64,000 nt of DNA from Beroe forskalii (GCA_011033025.1 WFMF01000169.1:248001-312000), one strand, 5' to 3'. Positions 11,113-23,014 are shown, numbered from the stretch's first letter. Translations and numbers: made by a program. The notes: a model not told the origin generated them from the letters alone.

Positions 11113-11277
11113 TTCAATTCTATACAATAATAAAGTTTTACAGCACAAAACATGAAATATTTTTTCTCTGTGTTATATTTTGAAGCATCTGAGATGTGCT
11201 GAGGGTAGGCTCCAAGTCAAATTTAAAATATGTTAATAAGGCCTCCCATCAAGAACTAACTATAGGAGAGATGATTA

Positions 11278-11355
11278 TACCCTGGGATACTCTCCTTGTT
11301 CTCGGGACACTCTCATCAATTCTGGGACACTCTCCTTGGTCCTGGGACACTCTGA
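11278..11355. repeat. Minisatellite B, cluster 4
   Basis: Three to four units of the same repeat with the core CTGGGACACTCTCCTTG. Confidence 0.8.
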
Positions 11356-11538
11356 TTATTATGAATAAACATTCCAAATTTAATCTATGGGTTAAATTAT
11401 TACAGTTTTACATTAAAGAGGTTCTTATTCTAACCAATTTGTCTTGAATGTGGCTCATTACCAGACTCCCCTTATCACAAACTTTTTGAATGTGATGTAC
11501 ATGACAGTTTTTAATCAATTAATTAATTAATCAATTAA

Positions 11539-11771
11539 GGCGCCCGTAACGTTCGTCGGTCGATGGAATGGAATTGGTCGATTGATCAACTCCATTTGAA
11601 CGAATTATGTGTTTTAATGGTCCCTGTTGACTTGAATCGTGTTTAAATTAGCAATATTTAGTTGTTTCCCTACTAGCTTAAAGATTTTCTATTCAAAACA
11701 CATGAGTCGATCAAATGAAGTTGATCGATCGACCAATTCCATTCGATCGACAGACGAACGTTACATGCACC
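11539..11771. mobile_element. MITE 1, about 77-bp TIRs
   Basis: The left end (GGCGCCCGTAACGTTCGTCG) pairs with the right end (CGAACGTTACATGCACC) and the pairing continues for about 77 bp with a few mismatches. The internal GAATGGAATTGGTCGAT and ATTTGAACGAA blocks are also present on both arms. It is related to MITEs 2 and 3 by its GTCGAT...ATTTGATC motifs. Confidence 0.7.
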
Positions 11772-12002
11772 TCAGTTTTCAATTCACTTGTGCAACAAGT
11801 ATGTGGACAATCAGTATTTTATGATAATTTCTTGTGTTTAGATGATACTGATCATGAGTCAACATAGTAAATAAGAGTTCTTTTAATTCATAATGAAATT
11901 TTATCTTGATTTACATATTGCATTACATAAAGTAGTAAATTTTGAGTTGTTAAAGTAGTAAATTTTGAATCATTGAGTAAGTGGACTGTTCATTGAGATC
12001 AG

Positions 12003-12153
12003 GCACCTGCATCGTTCCGCGTCGATCAAATGAATTGATCAAATGAAAAACGCACAGAATTGCTATTTTGCGCGGACGTCATCATAAAAGTGTATTGTGC
12101 ACGTTTTTCATTTGATCAATCCATTCGATCGACGCGGAACGATGAAACCACCT
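12003..12153. mobile_element. MITE 2, related to MITE 1
   Basis: The arms ATCGTTCCGCGTCGATC...AAATGAAAAACG (about 12011-12052) are repeated inverted at about 12101-12142, with outer GCACCTGC and CCACCTC less well matched. The unpaired centre is about 50 bp. There is no coding capacity. Confidence 0.65.
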
Positions 12154-12339
12154 CACAGTCATGATTTAAGGTCAATCATTGCATCAATTTCCTAGATTCT
12201 GTTTTTTAAAGTTTATATAATTAAATGGTATTTGATTTCAAACATTAAGATCAATGTCTTTTTGAGTCTAAGAGTTGATTTAGTGTTTAGTTAATTGTAC
12301 CTTGGTCTCACAAATAGGAGCGTATTAGATGAATTATTG

Positions 12340-12627
12340 CCCTAACCAGGGCCCTGGTTACGCGCACGGAGTGCGCGGCGCGGCAAGCGCTAAACCGCGA
12401 CGCCCCTGGTTAGGGGAACGTATTATCCTGTTATTGTCGCGTCGCGCTTCCTCATAATGGAAGCGCGCGGCGCGTACATCAAAAAATGTTTTGTCAGACG
12501 TTGTTTGACACCTACGCCTTCGGCGAGCGCGTGCGCGAAGCGCGCGCGCGCATGTCCGCCGAAGGCTACGCGAAGGCTACGCGCACAGAGTGCGCGGCGA
12601 GCGGCAAGCGGTGCCCCAGGTTAGGGG
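12340..12627. repeat. CpG-rich inverted-repeat island
   Basis: CCCTAACCAGGG at 12340-12351 is repeated inverted at 12403-12416 and again at 12614-12627 (CCCCAGGTTAGGGG). Between them lie dense GCGC/CGCG runs, the pair GCCTTCGGC and GCCGAAGGC, and several GCGAAGC cores. The composition is strikingly different from the AT-rich surroundings. It is probably a GC-rich foldback element rather than a gene-linked CpG island, since no gene is adjacent. Confidence 0.5.
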
Positions 12628-12634
12628 AACCATG

Positions 12635-12790
12635 AGGTGGTTTCATTGTTCAGTGTCGATTGAATGGACTGATCAAATGCAAAATGTGTACAATATTACA
12701 TTATTAACTTTTATGATGACGTCGGTGTAAAACAGCAATCGTGAGCACAGAGCAATTGTGTGTGTTTTTCATTTGAGAGTACATTTTATC
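12635..12790. mobile_element. MITE 3, decayed relative of MITE 2
   Basis: GAGGTGGTTTCATTGTTC followed by GTCGATTGAATGGACTGATC matches the reverse complement of the right end of MITE 2. The second arm survives only as TGTGTTTTTCATTTGA near 12758-12774. Confidence 0.45.
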
Positions 12791-13258
12791 AATATGTAAT
12801 GATGACTGACTCTATGTTGAAAATCTTAAATTTAAAAGTCCATCATTTCATTATTTTCCTATTTTAAGTTGATAGATTCTCACTGCTCAAAAAGATAGGC
12901 TAAAACATTCACTCACTCTAGCATTACTTTAATGAATGGCCCTTAACATATGTTACATTTTGTCTACTTTTTGTCTGAGCAACGCTTCCCCAAGACTTAT
13001 ATATTTGTTTTGATTCAGGTCATTGGAATCCTAAATTTTTTTCTTTATTTTCAGCTGGATGACCTTACTAGCAAGCCAGACAGGCCTGCTACAACATAGC
13101 TTACTCGCCCACTCAGTGGCATTACCTGCTGCCTCATTCACAAACTTCAGGCAATGCTTTTCACAACAATTGGATGAATTTCATTTTCAATCTCAACTTA
13201 TCCATAAGTAAAGCGCAGATTGGAGTCTATTTTATAATATACGATTATATTTAGTCCT

Positions 13259-13416
13259 TAATGGGTGGCCCTATTAACAGATTTTTAATTTGGCTTGGTG
13301 CCTGCCCTCAGCATGACCCAGCAGCCTCCTACTATATATAAATCCAATATATAGAGAGAGAGAGTATATTTCAATAATTGTGCTGTAAAATCTTATAATT
13401 GAATTGAATTGAATGA
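13259..13416 (+). mobile_element. 3' end of a CR1/L2-like LINE
   Basis: TGGGTGGCCCTATTAACAG, a TATATA block, TTGTGCTGTAAAAT and a terminal TTGAATTGAATTGAATGA. The simple-repeat 3' end and the match to 2368-2470 indicate a LINE tail. The preceding 450 bp (12791-13258) hold no recognised gene. Confidence 0.5.
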
Positions 13417-13460
13417 TCCAACATTCCACTCTACCTTATAAGGCAAAATAACATGGGACA

Positions 13461-13560
13461 ATAATTCCGGGGATTGAAAATTTGGGGGTTCGAAAATATG
13501 GGGATTTTTCTCAAAAATCCCCAAATTTCGTACCCCGAATTATATTAGGGGATTTTTGCC
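13461..13560. repeat. Nested inverted repeat
   Basis: The inner hairpin GGGGATTTTTC-T-CAAAAATCCCC is at 13500-13522. An outer imperfect arm TAATTCCGGGGATTGAAAA (from 13461) pairs with TTTCGTACCCCGAATTA (to 13542). It is probably a small foldback element. Confidence 0.55.
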
Positions 13561-14123
13561 TTTTTTCCAAATTCGCAAAAACAAGGTAACTTTTGGGAAA
13601 AATCAGAACTTCAGAAGGCCACTTTCACTGAGGTGACCAATGTAGTAGAATTTTCAGTACAATATCCCTTTAATCGAGTCAAGTGTAGAAGGGTTTATTT
13701 AGAATTACTGCATTTTAGATATTTTGAACTCTTCTGCACTGATATACTTATTGAAATTTGTCTGGGAATTCCATATTTCAAGCGCTGTTAGTCAAATCAC
13801 AAACCCGCAATTTACTAATTTGGAAAAAATTAATTTTAAACTTTACAACACTACTTTATACAATCAAATTTGAGGTATGTGAAATGTACGAAGCCAAGTG
13901 ACAGAAACGAACGCTAGCTTACAATACGATCCCTACACACACCACTAGTACACAAACAGCCAAGGAAGCTCCCTTCCTTTCTCCCCTTCCCCTTGTGCAG
14001 GAGCACAACCCACTCTCAGAAGGGTATCTCACCCATAAGTGAGATTCTATCTGGTTTGTAGGACTTTTCAATTTTGTTGCTGTCTAAAGATCCCTGTCTC
14101 AACTATTGAAAGCTCTCATCACT
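13561..14123 (+). other. Probable 5' region of the PHD-finger LINE
   Basis: No recognised gene. The stretch after about 13900 is pyrimidine-richer and leads directly into the ORF1 start, so its right part is probably the 5' UTR of that element. Confidence 0.35.
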
Positions 14124-15810
14124 ATGATTAAAAAATCACTTGCAAGTTTATCAGCCCCAGAGTTGAATGTTGTTCTTGAAGTATTTCACCTTAACCTCCC
14201 AGGTCGATTGAAAACACAAGACAAGCTTACAATCCTGCAGTACCATTCAGGGTATTCAACACCCTTTGGAAAGTACAGTTTTGATGAAGTCTTAGCTGCC
14301 TTTGATAATAGCACAAAAGCTCAACTGAAGTTTGTAAGCCTCAGAACCACTGATGGAAAGGTTTGTGTCAAAGCACCTGAGTGTGACTCCCCATGTTCAG
14401 TCTGTAAAAAGGCTGTGCTCAATGGCAATGGTCCACTAGGTGATGGTATTGTTTGTTCCCATTGCTCAAAGTACTTCCATAATACTTGTACTTCATCCCC
14501 CTTAGATAGAAAAACCTTTGATATCCTCACTGGCTCACCTAGCTATGTACAACTGATTTGTCCTACATGTATGCCCTTGATGAGTTTGAAAGGTGATAGT
14601 GAATCTAATGATAGCATTTCATATTTTAATTCTGAAATCAAAGACATAAAGAAGTCAATTGCTGATTTGTACTCATTACTAGAAATCCATTGCCAATTTG
14701 TGTCTTCTGATGAGAAAGGTATCTCAAACAACTTAATTAATCTCAATTCCAAGTTAGACAGAGCCAGTGCAGAACTTGACAAAGCCAATTGCAAGATTGA
14801 TCTTCTGGATGTCTCCTCTACATGTGAAGCAGTACCTCAACTTTGTGATGAGCTTTCTGGTAAGCTACATCATGTAAGTCAGTCAGTTAATACAACAATG
14901 TCATCAATGGAGCAGTCTGTAGATAATGCCATTTTGAAAGTGTCACAACTAGAGAAATTTTCCTTTGATGATCTTACTTCTAAAGTTGATGCTGCAATCA
15001 GTAGCATACCTTCTCAGACCAAGATTGCCACAAGTTCAAGTTCAACTGATGTTATAAAAAGAGTTGAAATTAGTTCATAAAAAGTTAGAAATACAGAATG
15101 AGTCAATCAAAAAAGACACTTCAGCAATCATAGGGAACTCTGAATCAATCAAGAAAGACACCTCAGCAATTATAGGGAGCTGTGAATCTTTGAAAGAAGC
15201 AACAAGTTCAATGTCTAGCAGTAGTGTGAGTGATCTCAATACATCATTTGATAAGGCTGATCTAACTGCCATAAAAGAAACTTCAGAAAAGATTCTTGAT
15301 CAGGTCTCTCTGCTGCCTACTGGAATAAAGGCAAACATGAAATGGGATAGGCTGGAACAAGCTAAGACATATGCTAGTGCTGCAGGAATCAACCAAGCAT
15401 GTCTACAGCACCCTCATTTGCCAGCACTGGCACAAGAATCACCACAGCACATCCTGCCACCAAAGAGCATAGCAATCTTTGTGATGAAAAAAAAGACTGT
15501 GGCCATTGATAATATAGTTTCATTCGAGAAGTTCATCAAAAGTCATATGATACCAAGAAAGAATTTAACAAGCATTTTCCAAGGACTAAGATTATTCAGT
15601 GTAGACGTACAAGGCATGGAAGCCTTCTCATTGAACTTGAAGATACCAAAACAGCATTAGATATTGTAAATAAATGGAAACCCAATTTCTTCTCAATTGA
15701 TGAAGGGCAATCTAATAAGACCACTGCTATGTTGCTTCAAAACAGGAACATCAAGGGGATTGTGACTGATGTTGATATTTCACTTCCTGATTCTTCTATA
15801 ATAAAGTCAG
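14124..15810 (+). pseudogene. LINE ORF1 with PHD-type zinc finger, frameshifted and 3' truncated
   Basis: The first ATG of the frame is at 14124. At about 14386-14574 a Cys4-His-Cys3 finger is visible: CSVC, then CSHC, FHNTC, and CPTC, the layout of a PHD finger. Long coiled-coil segments follow (KLDRASAELDKANCKIDLLD, then repeated ESIKKDTSAIIG). The frame shifts near 15065, continues to about 15655, and shifts again. The next segment (DIVNKWKPNFFSIDEG to DVDISLPDSSIIKSA) ends abruptly at about 15810 with no RT after it. PHD-finger ORF1 proteins are known from CR1-type non-LTR elements, which is the basis for the call. The alternative, a decayed host PHD protein, is less likely because of the intronless coiled-coil layout. 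Confidence 0.6.
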
Positions 15811-16244
15811 CGTCAAACAAAAATTCCGAGGAGCCGCGCGCGATTTCTAAAATATGCATCTACTTGAGCCTGTGACGCCACGGAACTCGGCACTGGATAG
15901 TCACGTGACGCGCACGACATTGTTGCATAGCAACCACAGTACAGTACGTATAAGCTGCACTGCGGGCTGCGATAGAGCACTGTGCAGTGCTGTACGAACT
16001 GTTTGTGGTTGCCTGACAGTGGTCAGAATTTGAAGTTGACCAGAGTGTACTCAATGTATAATGCACACATAGTACAATGTACATTTTGGCATGGCAGTTT
16101 CCTCGAAGCTGAAAGCAGTAACAACTCCAAATCCCACTCACATGTTTGTGAAAAATTTATGAAGTGTATTCTCTCCAGAAAATTAGCAGTTTCACTGTCC
16201 AAGCACCAAGTTTTCCGTCCCAGAAAAATTATCGACCAAGCTTT
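15811..16244. other. Non-coding, unrecognised
   Basis: The part to about 15990 is relatively GC-rich with GCGCGCG and CACGTGACGCG motifs. No gene is recognised. Confidence 0.45.
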
Positions 16245-16514
16245 ATCATACATTGTGGAATGAAAATCAGCGGTGTATCGTTACAAAATCGGTCCTGCCA
16301 AAATGAGTTAGAAATACATCAAACAGATACACAGTATGCGCCTCCTTTGACCTTTTTGAGTTCTGAATGAAAAAAGGTTCCAACAAACATTTGTATCAAA
16401 CTATCAAAACAAGCATAAATCATACGTTGTGGAATGAAAGTCAGCGGTTTATCGTTACAAATCGGTCCTGCCAAAATGAATTAGCTGAAATACATCAAAC
16501 AGATACACAGTATG
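16245..16514. repeat. Direct repeat pair of about 95 bp
   Basis: 16245-16338 and 16419-16514 share ATCATAC.TTGTGGAATGAAA, then TCGTTACAAA, TCGGTCCTGCCAAAATGA and CATCAAACAGATACACAGT with few changes. They are separated by about 80 bp. This looks like a partial tandem duplication with a unit of about 174 bp. Confidence 0.8.
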
Positions 16515-16519
16515 TCTCC

Positions 16520-19140
16520 TTTCGACGGGGGTCGGGCACGGACAACTCCAAAGTCGGATGTTTTCCAGCATAATTTTTTGAGAAATCGACGACAAAACCC
16601 CAGCAACCCCCAAGAGTTTCCCTCCGAACTTGCCTGAAGCGTGCCCACTGACGACAAAAAACCATCTTTTTCCCCTGTCCGGCATTAAACCCCAAATACT
16701 GAACACAGGCCACCCCGAGTCCCAAAGTTACAGAAAACCTCATTTCCCTTTGTGGAAAAACCTCCGAGGATTTTAAAGAAATTAGGGTGAATAAACCCAA
16801 AAAAGAACTGTCGTTAAAAAATTGTTAGGAAAATTTCTTTTTTAGGAAATTTTATTGTCAAATATGTGATTTTTTTTTTCAATTTTTCAGAGAACTGATT
16901 TTAGAATGCAATTTAAACTCAAAAAGAGCCGTTTTAAACAAATTACAAAAAATTAATTTCTTGATTTCCCGGAAAAGGTTTTTTTTTATATTGTTAGCCA
17001 TTTTTTGTGTTTTATATTTAAAGTTTTTTAAAATATTCAGTTGTTTGAAAACTACAGAATAATTTTTTTAAATTAATGAGTTTTTTATTTATAAACGTTT
17101 TTTTATCTATTCCCGGAACATGTTTTACAGACAAATCGTTAAATGAAATTTGAACGTGCTTTTCTTTAAAAATTTGGGACAGTAATTTAATTTATTTCAA
17201 GCAATTTAATTATTTGATTTTGGCCTGATTTTTTTAGAAAATAAAACTTTAATTTTGTTAAAATTTAAACGCAAAAATTTTTCAACTTTTAAGAAAATAG
17301 TATATTATAAGGGAATATTATAGAATTTCAATTATTAAAACAAAACCTTTTTGGGGAAATGTTTTAAACCCTTTTAACCCAAGATCACTTTTTATTCTGA
17401 CCCCTACTACCTGAAACGCACAACACAATACCAATTCCCCCGCCCTTATCCAAAATCTTTTTGGGGGGCCCCCATGAATTCCCTTTTTACCATTTACCAG
17501 TTCCCCCAATTCCCCAATGCCCCAAAAAGACTACTTATTCCTACCAAACCAATGATAACCTTAACCCGAATCATGGAAGCCCGCCCGGCTTCCCCCGCAA
17601 TCTAAACAAAACCTATTCAAACCCGATGCCCAGGTTACACTGAAATGGGAACCATTCCAGTTTTACCCCAACCTTGGGCCAAGTGGGTTTTCTTTCCTGA
17701 TGCAGGGCTCCTGAATAGCTTTTTTTTGGGGTTTTGAAAAATTTTTCTTTTCCCAACGAGGTTTTTTGGGTAAATTTTTGCAATGTCCAAGAAAGGGGGT
17801 GTCTCAAATGGCCTGTTTTTCTCAACGCCCCGTGTCTCAGGGGCCTTTTTTGCTCAAAAGGGCCGGGTGACAATTTAACATTTTCCTTGCCCGCGTCTCA
17901 AATGGGAATTCAGTTTTCTTCTTCACCGACATCTTTTACTAAAAATAATCATCTTTCCATAAAACCTTCTTACCTTTGGGATACTGATGACTCCAGGGGC
18001 CCCCCTTTTCAGGGTTTCCCCTACTATTTAAAAAAATTTCCAGGGAAAATCCTCATACTTTGGCCCCCGTTTAAACCTGGGCCCTCCATCTCCGGGCCCC
18101 ACTCCCTTTCCCCGGCTCATTCAACAACGCCCAAAAAAACGGGCTCCCCCTTTTTAAAATTTATATTGACTTGGGTTTTCCTTTTCTAACTCGGCTCATG
18201 CATCTTATTTGGGGGTCGGCTCCCAATACTATTTTTTGCCATTTTAGGCCCCCCCACCCCATTTGGGCCCCACCTTTATGGACTCCCCCCCTCCACCCCC
18301 CTCCAACAAAAACCCCAGGCCCATCTCAAAGAAGTCCCCTAAACCCAGACTTCCCCTTCCCTTTTACAAAGCCTGGCCTAATACTGGGCTTCACCAAGTT
18401 TTGGTTCAGGAATTATATCCCCCCACTTTTGAAGCATTTTGGTGCACATTTAAACCTAGCTAAATTTGTACCCAGGATATCCCCGGCCCGGAGCAGTTCC
18501 GGGTTCAATATAGCCCCCTTTTGGAAAAAAAATATTTTTGGGCAAACTGGCTGAATCATTGAAAGTTACAACAACAATTTTAGCAAAAAATTCGATCATG
18601 AGGCAAAAAACTCAAAAGAAGGGTTTTTTGGGGGTTTGATTATCGACAAAAACATCAGGCAGTGTCAAAACACTGAAACTATTCCATCATTGTTCAGCAG
18701 CTTACTGAATCATGAAATTATAAAAGTAGTTCAACTAAATAAATTGGATAAAATTACAGAAAAACAACATAGAAAATTAATAAATATTCAGCAAAATATT
18801 TGGCCCAACAGTAGACAAAAAATATCAAAAACGAAAACAAAAACTGCAGTGATACGTGATAAAGAACTTAAAAATTTAAAACAATCCTTAAAAAAAAAAA
18901 AAGAACAAAATCAAAACAGAAATAAATCTAAAATAAAAAGGGGTTTTATTTTTTGGGGCTAATTTCATTGCCTTTTTCATGGTTACATTCTTCGGGAAAA
19001 ACAAGAGGTGGGAAAATATGTTTTTTATAAAAAGGGGCATTTTTTTTTTCCCACAGCGGAAAGATTAAAATAAAACCCTAATTCCGCGACACTCGATCAT
19101 TTTGCAACTTTCGGGGAGAAAATTTTTAGGAAATTTATTC
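16520..19140. other. Homopolymer-rich block, probably poor-quality sequence
   Basis: The texture changes sharply here: runs of C, G, T and A three to nine long follow one another (GGGGGGCCCCC, CCCCCC, TTTTTTTT), with no repeat family, no codon structure and no similarity to anything else in the window. The open frames in it give peptides that are alternately P-, F- and K-rich. This is what uncalled or low-quality read tails look like. It should not be annotated as genes. Confidence 0.55.
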
Positions 19141-19547
19141 TATTGACACCCTATTCAACCTGGTAAATTCGATTTCATTTTTCTAAATTTTAAAAGTGCT
19201 GCGAGTTTCACAAAATTGTACCATTTTAACCCATTTCTTTCATCGTTTTTGTATCTCTTTTCTTGCTGTAACTGATGCGTTTCACAAAATTGACATGCTA
19301 CCATTTTCCCCTTTGTTTGTTTTCAATTATTGTTTGTTTTTCCAAGATTGCTAGTGTTTAAGTTTAATTAACAGCATCTAATACATTTTAGCCAATAATC
19401 CTTCGATTGCAAGACCTTTGAGATTGATCCATGCTTAGATTCGATTCGCCTTTAAAATTTTCGCCCTCAGATGACAGACCCTCGAACAACTTCTACATAA
19501 GCTTTACCAACCCCTTCGATCAAATACTTACGGTGCTTAATCGTGTT
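19141..19547. other. AT-rich non-coding before the Penelope-like element
   Basis: No gene or repeat recognised. Confidence 0.45.
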
Positions 19548-19962
19548 TGCCTGGAACGACATCCACATCCTCAAGTCCCTCCCCTCCCGCTCCCACCTAG
19601 ACCTGACAGAACAGGCTGCCATAGCCACTAGGAAACCATCTATGAACAGAACAGACAGCGCCAAAGTGCAGCACCCTGTGGAACCCCATCCTCCCAAGAT
19701 CTCTCCAACCTTCAGACCTACTGACTCAGGAATCCTCTTCCCTAACTACTGACACCACTTTTCTTGTTTATGTTATTAGTGAGTATTGTATTTGATTATC
19801 CCGTCACTGATCACTCACACCTCCACCCTCCCCACTCCCTGACTTCCTCATTTCATTTATAAGCATCCTCACCTTCCATCTTCGGCTGACGACGATAATC
19901 ACATGATTTTCAGCTCCTGATTTAAAGTTATCATCATTTAAACGTTTTAACTTGCTCTCTAA
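19548..19962 (+). repeat. Left pLTR of the Penelope-like element
   Basis: It is nearly identical to 22423-22852, from TGCCTGGAACGACATCCAC to CGTTTTAACTTGCTCTCTAA. It is shorter than the right copy by about 15 bp because of several small deletions. Confidence 0.8.
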
Positions 19963-19990
19963 GTTGTACCCACGATGCCTCACCTCTCCC

Positions 19991-22387
19991 ATGGATCAGT
20001 CTACAAACGATGCAGTATCCAGCTCTACACCTACATCCCCCTCAGCATCAACACCTTCGCCTCCTCAACCCTCTACCCCCTCTACCCCCTCCTTCAACGA
20101 CATCCTCCTCTCCCTCTTCGGACCTACTGCCCCCTCCCTCTCCAAGACAACCTCCTACCTTATGCAACGACTAGCCACCTACTCCTGCCACATATCCTTC
20201 CTCAAAGCCTGCAGGACCACTCCTTCATCCCAAAGGACTCCGACTTGTCCCTATCGCCTCAACCCGCGCCACAGACATCATGACCAGAGCCTCTACCTCC
20301 TCCTGACAGAACGACTCAACCACTACAGACAACGCTTCGCCCCACACAGCAAGCAGAACTACGACAACCTCCGATCCCTACACCTCCTCCTCTCCCCGAC
20401 TACTACCCAAGAAGCTCCTCCACCTACACGTGAAGAAGTCTTGCTACACCCACAAGAAGCAGCTTCTCAAACACAGAAGAAGTTCGACGCCCTCCTCGCC
20501 GAACGACACTCCTTCCTCTCCCCCCGCAGCTCTCCCCGACGTTCGACATCCACACACCCACCTTTCGAGGACCTCTCTTCACCACCAAACCTATCACCAA
20601 GGACAACACCACGAAGATACGACATCAACCTCCGACCATCCCCTCACCACGGCTCAGACTGAAGTCCTCTCCCTCCAGGCTGAAGTTCGTTCCCTACCCC
20701 CACCACCGACCCTACCCCCGACTTGGCTCCCCTCATCCAGAACGTCACCAAACAACTCAGGAGACGGAATGGAATCCTCAGTCACACCAAGGTTACCTCT
20801 GTATTGTCTGACTATGACCCACAACGTGACACTACCCGTGACAATTTGACTAAACAACAACGTTCTGCTTTGACATCCTCAAAAACTTAAGTCTGAACTT
20901 CGCTTTCTTCCTGCTGACAAAGGCAACGCCACCGTTGTCTTGACCAACCAGCAATACATTGACAAGGTTAACGACCACTTATCTTCAGGAAGCTACACTC
21001 TTCTCTCGTCCGACCCTACAGCGTCCATCGCAACAAACTTCACAACGTCCTCAAGAGAAGCTGCTCAGGGAGAGAAGATCGACACCTCCCTCTTCAAACA
21101 GATGCGGAACCTCACCCCAGATGGCCTCAGCTCTACGGTCAACCGAAGATCCCACAAACCTGGAGCTCCCATCCGTCTGTGGTCTCCTTCTACAACACCC
21201 CTCTCGAGGCTCTCCACAAAACCCTCTCGCACATCCTGAAGCCCCTGACGCAGAACCACCTCCGCCTCAAGGACTCCCTCGACTTCGATCCAGATTCTAG
21301 CATCCCTCAACCCTTCCCTACCCCTACCTACTCCTCCTCGACGTCCAGTCCCTCTACACCTCCTGTGACATGCGCCTAGCAACGAAGTCAGCCATCTCCT
21401 CCTTCGAGCAGAACCCCTCCCTCCCTACCTTCAACCTCTCCTCTACAATCAGGACTCATCTCCTTCTGCCTTGACAACTCCTACCTCGAGTTCAACGGCT
21501 CCTTCTACTCGCAGGATGTTGGTGGACCCATGGGCTCCCCCCCTCACGGTGCAGCTAGCAGAGATCCGGGTAGCAGAAGTCAAGAAGACCTCGCCCTCCA
21601 CCTCTCCTGACCCTCCCAACTCCTACTGCCCACTTCGTTGACGACGGCCTTGGCTCCTTCAGGGACAGACAACACGCAGACTCCTTCCTCCAACTTCATC
21701 AACTCCCTGACGGACGACCTCCTTCACCCTCAGACACCCCTCTCCCGTGTGGAACCATCCCTTCCTTGACGTCCTCTTCCATCCCGACAAGTCCACATCG
21801 GTCTACAGGAAACCCACCCACCAACCTCTACACCCCGCTACGACTCCTGCACAACGACTTCCTCCAGGACAGTGTCATCAGATCCCTCACCAGATTGGGC
21901 CCACAACCTCTGCTCTCCCCTCAACACCTCGACGCGGAACTTCAGACAGTACGACACACCCTCCTACAGAACAGTTCCCTCCCTCCACATCTCCTCCATC
22001 ATGACAGAGGTCTCCCAAGTTCAACAATCCCTCCACCCACCAATCTCTCGCTGCCTTCAACAGAGACATCAAACCACGACCCTCCTTGAGGCCTTCCTCC
22101 CCTTCCATCCCTCCTCTCCAAACCCATCAAGAAGATCCTCAACGACCACGACATCGACGTCACCTTCTCCTCAACACCTCCCTCCGGAACCTCCTCACCA
22201 AGACCACAAAGACTACTCCTCCCTCCCAGACTCCCAACACCATCTACGAGATCCAGCTGCCTCCCGACTGCCCCGCCAAGTACAACGGACAGACCTACCG
22301 CCCCTCCTCGACAGAATGAAAGAACACGAGAGATGCTACAGACTGAATAACGCAGTTGACGACACTACAGACAGAGTGAAATCTTAA
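19991..22387 (+). pseudogene. Penelope-type reverse transcriptase / GIY-YIG endonuclease, many frameshifts
   Basis: ATG at 19991 is in CCCATGGATC. Family landmarks appear in order but in different frames: a helical N-terminal region (YLMQRLATYSCHISFLKAC), LLPADKGNATVVLTNQQYIDK near 20910-20970, a YGQPKI-type core and VVSFYNTPLEALHKTLSHIL near 21180-21240. These are followed by VGGPMGSP near 21520-21540, VDDGLG near 21640-21655, and FLDVLFHPDKSTSVYRKPTH near 21770. The endonuclease part shows YNGQTYRP, then RMKEHERC near 22315-22340, and GHNIAWNDIHIL at the pLTR boundary. I count frame changes in nearly every 200-300 bp, so no intact protein is possible. Some shifts may be sequencing error, because the suspect block ends nearby. 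Confidence 0.7.
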
Positions 22388-22422
22388 CCAGCTCATCACT
22401 CCCTCACCACTGGACACAACAT

Positions 22423-22852
22423 TGCCTGGAACGACATCCACATCCTCAAGTCCCTCCCCTCCCGCTCCCACCTAGACCTGACAGAACAGGCTGCCATAGC
22501 CACTAGGAAACCATCTATGAACAGAACAGACAGCTCCAAAGTGCAGCACCCACCATGGAACCCCATCCTCCCAAGATCTCCTCAACCTTCAGACCTACTG
22601 ACTCAGGAATCCTCTTCCCTAACTACTGACACCACTTTTTTCTTGTTTATATTATTAGTGATATTGTATTTGATTATCCCGTCACCTGATCACTCACACC
22701 CTCCACCCTCCCCCACTCCCTGACACCCCTCATTTCATTTATAAGCATCCTCTCACCTTCCATCTTCAGCTGACGACGATAATCACATGATTTTCGAAAG
22801 CTCCTGATTTAAAGTTTATCGTATCATTTAAACGTTTTAACTTGCTCTCTAA
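22423..22852 (+). repeat. Right pLTR of the Penelope-like element
   Basis: Direct copy of 19548-19962. The element's last coding segment runs into it, so the terminal repeat contains the C-terminus of the endonuclease frame, as expected for a partial tandem copy. Confidence 0.8.
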
Positions 22853-23014
22853 AGTGTTTGTATTGCATTTGTAAAAAAATTAAATTTTTGTTAATTAGAG
22901 AAAAAACTCAATATTATTGTTGCAAAACCTTCCTGTGTGTTCAAATCTTCGAGGATTTACTTGAACATTCAACTTTTTTCATCTTAGATATGCCATTCTC
23001 CCAAAAAGCTCACG

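Larger units (their letters stand above)
19548..22852 (+). mobile_element. Penelope-like element with direct terminal repeats
   Basis: The body encodes Penelope-type RT and endonuclease fragments. It is bounded by two direct repeats (19548-19962 and 22423-22852) that include the C-terminal coding end plus about 340 bp of non-coding tail. Such pLTR-like partial tandem copies are characteristic of Penelope-like elements. Base composition is clearly more C-rich than the flanks, which marks the limits. Confidence 0.75.

Noticed and set aside
17318..18554. Overlapping frames of 60-150 codons
   Set aside because: They lie in the homopolymer-rich block, and both strands are equally open with biased composition.
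19952..22387. Proline/serine-rich host proteins
   Set aside because: Piecewise motifs and terminal repeats show a decayed Penelope-like element. The P/S-rich peptides come from out-of-frame reading of C-rich sequence.
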